This document shows positions 43,032 to 50,428 of a DNA stretch of 64,000 nt, in pieces; position 1 is the stretch's first letter; each line of letters opens with the position of its first letter. The DNA is from Cupriavidus sp. WGlv3 (GTDB taxonomy: Bacteria; Pseudomonadota; Gammaproteobacteria; Burkholderiales; Burkholderiaceae), in assembly GCF_023952475.1 (NCBI RefSeq), contig NZ_JALHRX010000015.1, positions 62,001 to 126,000 on the forward strand, given 5' to 3'. The notes below the pieces were generated by a model, which was not told where the DNA came from, searched no databases, and was given only the letters and a program-made list of their open reading frames with translations. Made by a program: the position numbers and the translations under genes.

Positions 43032-46000
43032 ATGTCGATAATGGGTTTGGGCTGGTTCGGGTTTTCGACTTTCTGGATAGTACCGCTGCTGTGGCGGCTG
43101 GTGACGCGCTGGCTGGCCGGCGAGCGGCGCCTGGCCGGGCCGGGCTCGCTGCGCGTGTGGCTGGGCACGCTGGCGGTGCTGTGCGCGAGCGCCAGCCTGG
43201 AGGCACTGACCAGCGGCGCGGATCCCGAATCGACCGCCGGCGGCGGCGTCGGACGCGCGCTGGCCGGCGGCTTCGGCAACCTGTTCGGCTGGACCGGTGC
43301 CTTGCTGCTGATGCTGGGCGTGCTGGCACTGGCCGCGCCGATGGTGTTCGGCGAAACCTGGCGCGGCCTGTTCGCGCGCAAGCCGCGCGGTGCCGCCGCG
43401 CCCGCCGCGGCGCCGGAAGAGGCGCCGGTGACCTTCGCCGCGACCCAGCCGCTGCGCGAGGCAGAGCGCCGCGACGCTCCGGCGGCAGGCAACGCCGGCT
43501 GGACCGCGCCCGCGCCGCGCCATCGCAGTTTTGAAGCCGTGTCCGCGCGCCGCCAGCCGGCCTGGCAGCCGCCGCGCCGCACCCGTGAGTCGCCGCCGCA
43601 GCCTGGCGAGCTATGGCTGCATCATGCCGACGCGCCGGGTGCGCCCAAGCCGGTGCGCGCTCCGCAGCCAGCGCCGGCTGCCGCCGCGCCGGCAACGCGG
43701 CCCGCCCAGCCGGCGGCACGCCAGCCGTCCGCCGCTGCCGCGCCCGCACCGGCCCCCGCGCCGCGGCCGGCACAGCCGTTGCGCGGCACCGTAGTCAGCA
43801 GCCCGTTCCGCCAGCCGCAGCCGCTGGTCCGTTCGGCGATCACGACGCTGCCGGAAGCGTCCGCCAAGCCCGCCGCCGCGGCCGAGCTCGCTGTCGCCAC
43901 GCAGGCGGCCGCCAGTGTCGAACCGGATGCCATCGCACCAGCGCAGGTAATCGCCGCATCCAAGACAGCGCCGACGCCAGCGCCGGAAATCGTGATGGCG
44001 GCGCCGGCCACTCCTTCCGTTCCGGTCGACGACGCTGTTACCGCCGTCCCGGCCGAACCTCTTGCGCTGGATGGCGAGGCCCCATCGCTGGCCGCGATCC
44101 GGCAGGAAGCGCTCGACCTGCTGGCCGAGTTGCAGGCGCTGGCGGGCAAGTCCGTGGTAGCGCCGTCTGCAGATCCGGCACCGGCCCAGTTGCCCGCGGC
44201 CATGCCCGAAGCTGCCGCGGATCTGGCCATCGACGCGAACGCATCGGGGCCCGGCCTGGTTGCGACACAACCGCCGGCTGACGTTGCGGCGGAAGCGCCC
44301 ATCGAAGCCGAAGCCGAAGCCGAAACTCTTTTGGCCGACGTGCCGGAAAGCACGAGCGAGACCGCTCAGGAACGCGAAGCAAGCGTGCCTGATCACGACG
44401 CCGACGCCGTGGCCCACGCCGTGGCAAGCTCCGCGATGGAGGAGGGCAGCGAGCCCGAGTCTGAGGCCGTGGCGCTGGTCGCGGCGGAAGACGCCGGCAC
44501 GGAAAGCGCCCTGATGGATGGCAACGATCTGGTCGGCGAAGCCGTCGAGCCGGAGGACTTGCCGACCGTCGACTTGGCGGATGCAGCCGATGCCGTGGCA
44601 GCTGCCGAGGCGGTCGAGCCTGCCGCATCCACCGAAGTCCAGGCAGCCGTCGAAGTCACGCCAGACAGCCCGCCCCCCGCCAAGCCTCGCATCGTGCTGC
44701 CCGCCGTGGTCGGGCGCACCGTGCCGCTGGCAGCCGCGACGCCGCCTGCGCACGCCCCCGCGCCCGCACCGGTGGCGCCACCGCAGCCGCGTCCCGTGGT
44801 CGACTACCGCCTGCCGCCGTCGGACTTGCTGGAGAGCGAAGTCGACAGCGCCGAGCAGGTATCGGAAGAACGCCTGCGCGAAACCGGCGAACTGATCGAA
44901 CAGCGGCTGGCCGAGTTCAAGGTGCCGGTCGCCGTGGTCGGCGCCGGCGCTGGGCCGGTGATCACCCGCTTCGAGGTCGAGCCCGCCATGGGCGTGCGCG
45001 GCGCGCAGGTGGTGGGGCTGATGAAGGACCTGGCGCGCGCGCTGGGCGTAACCTCGATCCGCGTGGTCGAGACCATTCCGGGCAAGACCTGCATGGGGCT
45101 GGAGCTGCCCAATGCGCGCCGGCAGATGATCCGGCTGTCCGAGATCGTCAACGCGGCCTCGTTCCAGGCGCATCATTCGCGGCTGGTGCTGGCGATGGGC
45201 AAGGACATCACCGGCAATCCGGTGGTGACCGACCTGGCGCGCGCGCCGCACCTGCTGGTGGCCGGTACCACCGGCTCCGGCAAGTCGGTGGCGGTCAACG
45301 CCATGATCCTGTCGATGCTGTACAAGGCCACGCCGGAAGACGTGCGCCTGATCATGATCGACCCCAAGATGCTGGAGCTGTCGGTCTACGAGGGCATTCC
45401 GCACCTGCTGGCGCCGGTGGTCACCGACATGAAGCAGGCCGCGCACGCGCTCAACTGGTGCGTCGGCGAAATGGAAAAGCGCTACAAGCTGATGTCGGCG
45501 CTGGGCGTGCGCAACCTGGCCGGCTACAACCAGAAGATCCGCGCCGCCGAGGCCGCCGGGCAGAAGGTGCCCAACCCGTTCTCGCTGACGCCGGATGCGC
45601 CCGAGCCGCTGTCGCGCCTGCCCATGATCGTGGTGGTGATCGACGAGCTGGCCGACCTGATGATGGTCGCCGGCAAGAAAATCGAGGAACTGATCGCGCG
45701 CCTGGCGCAGAAGGCGCGCGCCGCCGGCATCCACCTGATCCTGGCCACGCAGCGCCCCTCGGTCGATGTGATCACGGGCCTGATCAAGGCCAATATCCCC
45801 ACGCGCGTGGCATTCCAGGTCTCGTCCAAGATCGATTCGCGCACCATCCTCGACCAGATGGGGGCCGAGAGCCTGCTGGGCCAGGGCGACATGCTGTTCC
45901 TGCCGCCGGGCACCGGCTATCCGCAGCGCGTGCATGGCGCCTTTGTCGCCGACGACGAAGTGCATCGCGTGGTCGAGCACTGGAAGCAGTTCGGCGAGCC

Positions 46001-46283
46001 CGACTACGATGAGGCCATTCTCGCCGGCGACCCGGCCGAGGCCGGCGGCGCGGACCTGTTCGGCGATGGCGGCGGCGACGGCGAGGCCGACCCGCTCTAT
46101 GACGAGGCCGCCAGCTTCGTGCTGACCAGCCGTCGCGCCTCGATCTCGGCGGTGCAGCGGCAGTTGCGCATCGGCTACAACCGCGCGGCGCGGCTGATCG
46201 AGCAGATGGAAGCGGCCGGGCTGGTCTCGCCGATGGGCCGCAACGGCGCGCGCGACGTGCTGGCGCCCGGGCCGGCCGACTGA
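43032..46283 (+). CDS. ftsK: DNA translocase FtsK
   Basis: Septal DNA pump, 1083 aa. About three N-terminal membrane segments (roughly 9-27, 38-58, 82-108) where E. coli FtsK has four. Then a very long linker (about 115-690) rich in Ala, Pro and Glu. The motor carries Walker A GTTGSGKS at 745-752 and the DELADLMMVAGKKIEEL region near 875. The C-terminal winged-helix gamma domain (about 1020-1083) has DPLYDEAASFVLTSRRASIS and ends NGARDVLAPGP; it reads KOPS and activates XerD. ATG 43032 is used; a much longer frame upstream overlaps the EAL gene's promoter. Burkholderiales often carry two FtsKs; this one is the long form. Confidence 0.92.
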   Translation: MSIMGLGWFGFSTFWIVPLLWRLVTRWLAGERRLAGPGSLRVWLGTLAVLCASASLEALTSGADPESTAGGGVGRALAGGFGNLFGWTGALLLMLGVLALAAPMVFGETWRGLFARKPRGAAAPAAAPEEAPVTFAATQPLREAERRDAPAAGNAGWTAPAPRHRSFEAVSARRQPAWQPPRRTRESPPQPGELWLHHADAPGAPKPVRAPQPAPAAAAPATRPAQPAARQPSAAAAPAPAPAPRPAQPLRGTVVSSPFRQPQPLVRSAITTLPEASAKPAAAAELAVATQAAASVEPDAIAPAQVIAASKTAPTPAPEIVMAAPATPSVPVDDAVTAVPAEPLALDGEAPSLAAIRQEALDLLAELQALAGKSVVAPSADPAPAQLPAAMPEAAADLAIDANASGPGLVATQPPADVAAEAPIEAEAEAETLLADVPESTSETAQEREASVPDHDADAVAHAVASSAMEEGSEPESEAVALVAAEDAGTESALMDGNDLVGEAVEPEDLPTVDLADAADAVAAAEAVEPAASTEVQAAVEVTPDSPPPAKPRIVLPAVVGRTVPLAAATPPAHAPAPAPVAPPQPRPVVDYRLPPSDLLESEVDSAEQVSEERLRETGELIEQRLAEFKVPVAVVGAGAGPVITRFEVEPAMGVRGAQVVGLMKDLARALGVTSIRVVETIPGKTCMGLELPNARRQMIRLSEIVNAASFQAHHSRLVLAMGKDITGNPVVTDLARAPHLLVAGTTGSGKSVAVNAMILSMLYKATPEDVRLIMIDPKMLELSVYEGIPHLLAPVVTDMKQAAHALNWCVGEMEKRYKLMSALGVRNLAGYNQKIRAAEAAGQKVPNPFSLTPDAPEPLSRLPMIVVVIDELADLMMVAGKKIEELIARLAQKARAAGIHLILATQRPSVDVITGLIKANIPTRVAFQVSSKIDSRTILDQMGAESLLGQGDMLFLPPGTGYPQRVHGAFVADDEVHRVVEHWKQFGEPDYDEAILAGDPAEAGGADLFGDGGGDGEADPLYDEAASFVLTSRRASISAVQRQLRIGYNRAARLIEQMEAAGLVSPMGRNGARDVLAPGPAD

Positions 46284-46315
46284 GCGTGCCGCCACCACGG
46301 CCCGAAGGAGGCAGC

Positions 46316-46648
46316 ATGCAGCCTGAACACGGAAACCTGCTCGCCGGCGTCCCGGCCGGCGCCGCGCAGGAAATCTTCGAGCCGCTGCTGCAGCGCCCGG
46401 GCCTGCGCATCGAGCGCATCGTCTCCAACGGCCAGGCCAGCCCGGATGGCTTCTGGTACGACAGCGCGGAGGCGGAGTGGGTGCTGCTGCTGAGTGGCAG
46501 TGCCGCGCTCGAGATCGAGGGGCAGCCCGGCGAGCATCGCATGGCGCCGGGTGACTGGCTGCACCTGCCGGCCCGCTGCCGGCACCGCGTCGCGTGGACC
46601 GATGCTGGCCAGCCTACCGTCTGGCTGGCCGTGCATCACGCCGCCTGA
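46316..46648 (+). CDS. Cupin-domain protein
   Basis: Small single-domain cupin, 110 aa. SPDGFWYDSAEAEWVLLLSG resembles the first cupin motif, and MAPGDWLHLPARCRHRVAWT the second. In both motifs the metal-binding His pattern is partly replaced (Trp/Tyr and Glu), as in the YhhW-like/phosphoribosylaminoimidazole-type small cupins. ATG 46316 has AAGGAGG upstream. It follows ftsK by 32 bp and ends 2 bp from the convergent CMD gene. Function unknown. Confidence 0.82.
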   Translation: MQPEHGNLLAGVPAGAAQEIFEPLLQRPGLRIERIVSNGQASPDGFWYDSAEAEWVLLLSGSAALEIEGQPGEHRMAPGDWLHLPARCRHRVAWTDAGQPTVWLAVHHAA

Positions 46649-46650
46649 AG

Positions 46651-47247
46651 TTATGCGCCGGTCTGCTCGGGAAACACCGGCTCCCCAAGATTCAGCATCA
46701 ACCGGTTCGCCCACGCGAAAATCGCGATCGAGTGGATCAGGTCCAGCATCTCCGCATCGGTCACGCCGGCCTCGCGCAGCGGCTTGAGCTGTGCGGCGGT
46801 GACTTCGGCCGGCCGCTCGGTCAGCTCCGCCGAGAACTTAGCGATGGCGCGTTCGCGCGCGGTGGTGCCGGCGCTGTGGGGGTCGTCGAAGACCTGGCGG
46901 ATCACGTCGTTGCGCTTGGCCAGCTGTTCGAAGCGCTGGGCGTGGACCGAGGCGCAGTAGACGCAGCCGTTGATGCGCGACACCACCGTGGTCGACAGCT
47001 CGCGTTCGGCGCGCGGCATGCCGCCGGGCGCGTACATGATGGCGTTGAAGGCGGTCGAGCGCTGGCGCAGGATCTCGGGCTGGTGGACCAGGAAGCGGTA
47101 GTAGTCCTGCACCTTGGCCTTGGGGTGGCTCTCTTCGAGCACGGCGATCTGCTCGGGCGTGGCCTGGTCGAGATCGACCACGTCCAGCCATGCCTTCCAG
47201 TCGAGCACCTCGTTGGTGAAGCCGTGGGATTTGATGATTTCGCTCAT
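46651..47247 (-). CDS. Alkylhydroperoxidase-like CMD protein (catalytic type)
   Basis: AhpD-like peroxidase-related protein, 198 aa. INGCVYCASVHAQRFEQL near residue 95 holds the CxxC...H redox centre of the AhpD/carboxymuconolactone decarboxylase fold. The N-terminal third (KAWLDVVDLDQATPEQIAVL) matches the Avi_7169-type family as I recall it. Start 47247 overlaps the upstream CMD gene by 4 bp (ATGA coupling). Likely reduces peroxides or dissipates thiol oxidants in concert with its partner and the upstream monooxygenase. Cytoplasmic. Confidence 0.88.
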   Translation of the reverse strand: MSEIIKSHGFTNEVLDWKAWLDVVDLDQATPEQIAVLEESHPKAKVQDYYRFLVHQPEILRQRSTAFNAIMYAPGGMPRAERELSTTVVSRINGCVYCASVHAQRFEQLAKRNDVIRQVFDDPHSAGTTARERAIAKFSAELTERPAEVTAAQLKPLREAGVTDAEMLDLIHSIAIFAWANRLMLNLGEPVFPEQTGA

Positions 47248-47783
47248 GCCGGGGCTCCGTTTTCGTTCAAGGCATTCAAGGCTTTCAGTGCGTCCAGTCC
47301 GGCCACCAGCCGCACCTGGTAGGACAGGAACGCGACCAGCTGTGCCAGCGTGACCACCGCCGGGGTGCTCAGGCCGGCGGCGGGCAGCGCCAGCAGCGCG
47401 GCCTGGTCGCCCTCGACCGGTTTCTCGATCAGCTTGCGGGTGAATTCCAGCATGGCGCGCAGGCGCGGCTCGGCGATGTCCGCGGGCCTGCCGTCGGCTG
47501 CGGCACGGACCTGGCTGGCATCGGTGCCGAGCTGTTCGAGCCGGTCGCGGTAGTGCTCGGCCAGTGCCGGCGATGGCGTCAGCCGGGCGGCGTACAGCGC
47601 CACCAGCAGCCGTTCCGCCAGCGACAGGCCGGGCAGGCCGGGATCGAACAGGGCGTCGTAGCTGCCCTGGGTGGCAGCGACGACCTTGTCGCGCTGGTGC
47701 CGCAGGGCATGGGTGGCGCTGCCCGGCGCAAGGCCGGTGAGCTGGTCGATCAGGTCGACCGGGGAAGTCGGGGGCTGGGTCAT
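47244..47783 (-). CDS. CMD-domain protein lacking cysteines
   Basis: 179 aa, CMD-fold relative of the downstream gene (Avi_7170-type as I recall). The AhpD-type helix is recognisable in LPGLSLAERLLVALYAARLT, but there is no cysteine anywhere in the protein, so the CxxC peroxidatic centre is missing. It may be a structural partner of the catalytic CMD protein. Start 47783 (MTQPPTSP) is used; GAGCGTCC precedes it weakly. Follows the monooxygenase with a 36-bp overlap, in the same direction. Confidence 0.82.
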   Translation of the reverse strand: MTQPPTSPVDLIDQLTGLAPGSATHALRHQRDKVVAATQGSYDALFDPGLPGLSLAERLLVALYAARLTPSPALAEHYRDRLEQLGTDASQVRAAADGRPADIAEPRLRAMLEFTRKLIEKPVEGDQAALLALPAAGLSTPAVVTLAQLVAFLSYQVRLVAGLDALKALNALNENGAPA

Positions 47784-47818
47784 CGGACGCTCTTGTGTCG
47801 GTTGGGTCGGGGTGGATT

Positions 47819-49294
47819 TCAGGCCTTGGCGGTGCGCAGCGCCGGCGGCGGCGCCGGCACCCATTCGTCGCCGAAGACCTCGGGCTCGGTATAGGCCTGC
47901 AGCGCGGCGTAGTGCAGCTCGACATCTTCCTGGTACAGCCGCGCGGCGATGCCCTGCCCAAGCCGGCGCGCACCGTCGCTGATCGCCGGGATGTCGCCGG
48001 AGACGGTGCCGTGCGACAGCGCCGCCGGATAGCAGAAGCAGTGGATGCGGGTCAGGCCCGGGCAGGCGCCGGGCGTCTTCTCCTGGAATTCGAAGGCTTC
48101 GCCGAGGTCGGGCGAATCGGACAGTTCACGGTCTTCCTGCCCCGCGGGCGGCGCATGGCGGTCGCGCCAGTAGCGGATATGCGGGGCGAAGGCGGCGAAC
48201 TCCGGGCGCGTTTCCAGCGCGATGCGGAAGCCCGTGGAGAAGATCAGGAAGTCCAGTTCGAACTCGCCTTGCGGGGTGCGCACCTGCAGCACGTCGCCGC
48301 GCGCCTCGATCGCTTCCAGCGCGGCGCCCAGGTTGAAGTACGCATTGGCATGGCGCGACACCCGCAGCGTGCTGCCGCGCGGCGGCGGCACTTGCTGGCT
48401 GTTGATGTAATGGCGCAGGCGCCATTTCCAGGCGTCGGGCAGGCCATAGTGGCCAAAGGTCAGGCCCGGGTTGCCGGCGCCCTTGCTCTTGTTGATGCGC
48501 GGAATGTCGGCGCGGCGGATCAGCATCTCGACACTGGCGGCACCGGCCTCCAGCGCGGTCGCTGCGCTGTCCATGGCCGAGGCGCCGGCCCCGACCACGC
48601 CCACGCGCTTGCCGCGCAGCGCAGCGTAATCCATCTCATCCGACGAATGCGCCCACAGGTGGCGCGGCAGCGCGGCGGCCACCGGCGGCACGTAGGCGCC
48701 GCCGAGGCCGTCGCGGCCGGTGGCCAGCACCACGCGGCGCGCCAGCACCGTGCGCGGGCCGGCGGGGGCCTGCATCGACAGCGCCACCAGCCCGTCGGGG
48801 CGCGGCACGATCCGCTCGACCTGGTGTTCGTTGCGGATATCCAGCGCCAGCACCTGGCGGTACCAGCGCAGGTAATCCATCCATTGCAGGCGCGGGATCT
48901 TGTCCAGCGCCTGCCAAGCGGGCTCGCCGAACTGCGCCTCGAACCAGGCGCGGAAGGTCAGTGCCGGCAGGCCCAGCGCGGGGCCGGTCAGCTGCTTGGG
49001 CGAGCGCAGCGTCTCCATGCGCGCGGTGGTGGCCCACGGGCCCTCATAGCCCGCCGGGGCGCGGTCGAAGGCGCGCACGCGCACACCGAGGTGGGTCAGC
49101 GTGGCGCTCGCCGCGAGGCCGGCCATGCCGCCGCCGATCACGGCGACGTCGAGCACCTCCTGCCCGTCGACGCTGCGCGGCATGGTCCAGGCCTTGGCGG
49201 GCAACTCCAGCCAGGACAGGTCCTGGCGCAGCCGGGCTTCGAGGGCGGCCAGGCCCTGGGGCGGGGGAACGGTCGCAACGGTTGGGTCAGTCAT
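47819..49294 (-). CDS. Flavin-containing monooxygenase-like NAD(P)/FAD oxidoreductase
   Basis: 491 aa. The FAD motif VAVIGGGMAGLAASATL is near residue 50 and the second dinucleotide motif VGVVGAGASAMDSAATAL near 230; HLWAHSSDEMDYAALRG before the latter corresponds to the FMO/BVMO linker. It would hydroxylate an N, S or ketone substrate with NADPH and O2. It overlaps the LysR stop upstream by 8 bp and precedes the two CMD genes, so all four lie in one compact minus-strand unit. Substrate unknown. Confidence 0.86.
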   Translation of the reverse strand: MTDPTVATVPPPQGLAALEARLRQDLSWLELPAKAWTMPRSVDGQEVLDVAVIGGGMAGLAASATLTHLGVRVRAFDRAPAGYEGPWATTARMETLRSPKQLTGPALGLPALTFRAWFEAQFGEPAWQALDKIPRLQWMDYLRWYRQVLALDIRNEHQVERIVPRPDGLVALSMQAPAGPRTVLARRVVLATGRDGLGGAYVPPVAAALPRHLWAHSSDEMDYAALRGKRVGVVGAGASAMDSAATALEAGAASVEMLIRRADIPRINKSKGAGNPGLTFGHYGLPDAWKWRLRHYINSQQVPPPRGSTLRVSRHANAYFNLGAALEAIEARGDVLQVRTPQGEFELDFLIFSTGFRIALETRPEFAAFAPHIRYWRDRHAPPAGQEDRELSDSPDLGEAFEFQEKTPGACPGLTRIHCFCYPAALSHGTVSGDIPAISDGARRLGQGIAARLYQEDVELHYAALQAYTEPEVFGDEWVPAPPPALRTAKA

Positions 49295-50306
49295 GGCTTG
49301 TCAGTCCGGAATCTTGGGTGGGGAGGGCGACGGCATCTTCAGCGTTGCCGGCATCACCATAGAGCGATTGCAGCAGCGCGCCGTGCTCCGCCGGCTCGCG
49401 CCGTAGCAGGTCGGGCAGCAACGCGGCAGCGGCGTCGGCCACCGCCTGCACCAGCCCCTGCACGGCGGTGCTGGCCGGGCGTGCCTGCGGCGTGATCACC
49501 CCGAAGAAGAAAGGAATATCGGCATCGATGGGCCGCACCGCGATATCGGCCAGCGGCAGCCCGCGCGCGGTCACCGGTTCCAGCAGCGCGATGCCCAGCC
49601 CCGCGCGCACCAGGGTCAGGGCGCTGATCGAGGTGTTGGTGTCGATCACGCCGGCCGCCGGCACGCCGGCTGCGGCCAGCGCGCGGTCGACGCGGCGGCG
49701 CAGCCGGTAGGGATTGTGCATGGTGATCAGGCGGCGGCCGCGGCAGTCCTGCAAGGTGAGGGCGGGCTGCGCCGCGAGCGCATCGTCGGCGCGCAGCGCC
49801 GCCACGCAGGCGGACTGGCCGATCCAGTGCACGGTCACGCCGCGGTGTTCCAGCGGCAGGCTGTTCAGGCCGATGTCGGCGGCGCCGGTCAGCACCGCGT
49901 GCACTACCTGCTCCGGCGACTGGCTCTGCACCGCCACGCGCTCCGGCGCGCACAGCCCGCGCGCGAACGCCAGCGCCAGCGCTGGCGGCAACAGGCCCGC
50001 GGCCAGCGCCGGGGTGGCGGCAATGCGCAGCGGCCGGCCATCGCCGCGCGCCAGTGCCGCGGCGCGCGTGCGGATCTGCTGCATGCCCGCCAGCGTCTGC
50101 TCGACCTCGTCGTAGAGCAGGAAACCCTGCTCGGTCGGGCTGACGCGCGGGCCGCTGCGGGTGAACAGGGCGAAACCGAGTTCGGCCTCCAGTTCCTGGA
50201 TCAGCCGCGTGATCGCCGGCTGCGAGCGGCCGAGCAGCCGCCCGGCGGCGGTGACGCTACCGGTGGTGACGACTGCGGCGAAGGCTTCCAGTTGCCGGAT
50301 TTCCAT
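49287..50306 (-). CDS. LysR-family transcriptional regulator (monooxygenase/CMD operon)
   Basis: 339 aa. The DNA-binding domain is MEIRQLEAFAAVVTTGSVTA followed by AGRLLGRSQPAITRLIQELE; the effector domain spans about 90-300. Its stop overlaps the monooxygenase start by 8 bp, so unlike most LysR genes it is co-directional and leads the operon. It also faces the fusion transporter gene across 122 bp and may control both. Start 50306 is the conventional LysR start; the upstream extension in frame is noise. Confidence 0.88.
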   Translation of the reverse strand: MEIRQLEAFAAVVTTGSVTAAGRLLGRSQPAITRLIQELEAELGFALFTRSGPRVSPTEQGFLLYDEVEQTLAGMQQIRTRAAALARGDGRPLRIAATPALAAGLLPPALALAFARGLCAPERVAVQSQSPEQVVHAVLTGAADIGLNSLPLEHRGVTVHWIGQSACVAALRADDALAAQPALTLQDCRGRRLITMHNPYRLRRRVDRALAAAGVPAAGVIDTNTSISALTLVRAGLGIALLEPVTARGLPLADIAVRPIDADIPFFFGVITPQARPASTAVQGLVQAVADAAAALLPDLLRREPAEHGALLQSLYGDAGNAEDAVALPTQDSGLTSHD

Positions 50307-50428
50307 GGCGCTCGGGCGGATCGGGATGCGGAAACGAGTTGTATGTCTAAACTGGATTCTCACGCCTTCAACATGCGTAATGCAAATACTATTTCGGGAT
50401 AAGTTCATACGCGGCCTATGATGTAGCG
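50307..50428. promoter_or_regulatory. Divergent promoter region between lysR and the fusion transporter
   Basis: An AT-richer 122-bp gap. TATGAT (50418-50423) is a fair -10 for the plus strand but lies only 5 bp before the annotated transporter start, which favours a later start there. On the minus strand TTGAAG and TAGACA are 16 bp apart. ATGCGTAATGCA (near 50373) could be a LysR box. All are weak calls. Confidence 0.3.

Noticed and set aside
43611..46298. 895-residue minus-strand ORF opposite ftsK
   Set aside because: A shadow of the FtsK frame; Gly/Arg/His-rich with no domain.
46286..46648. Cupin as a longer protein from GTG 46286
   Set aside because: The ten extra residues overlap the intergenic ribosome site AAGGAGG, which fits ATG 46316.
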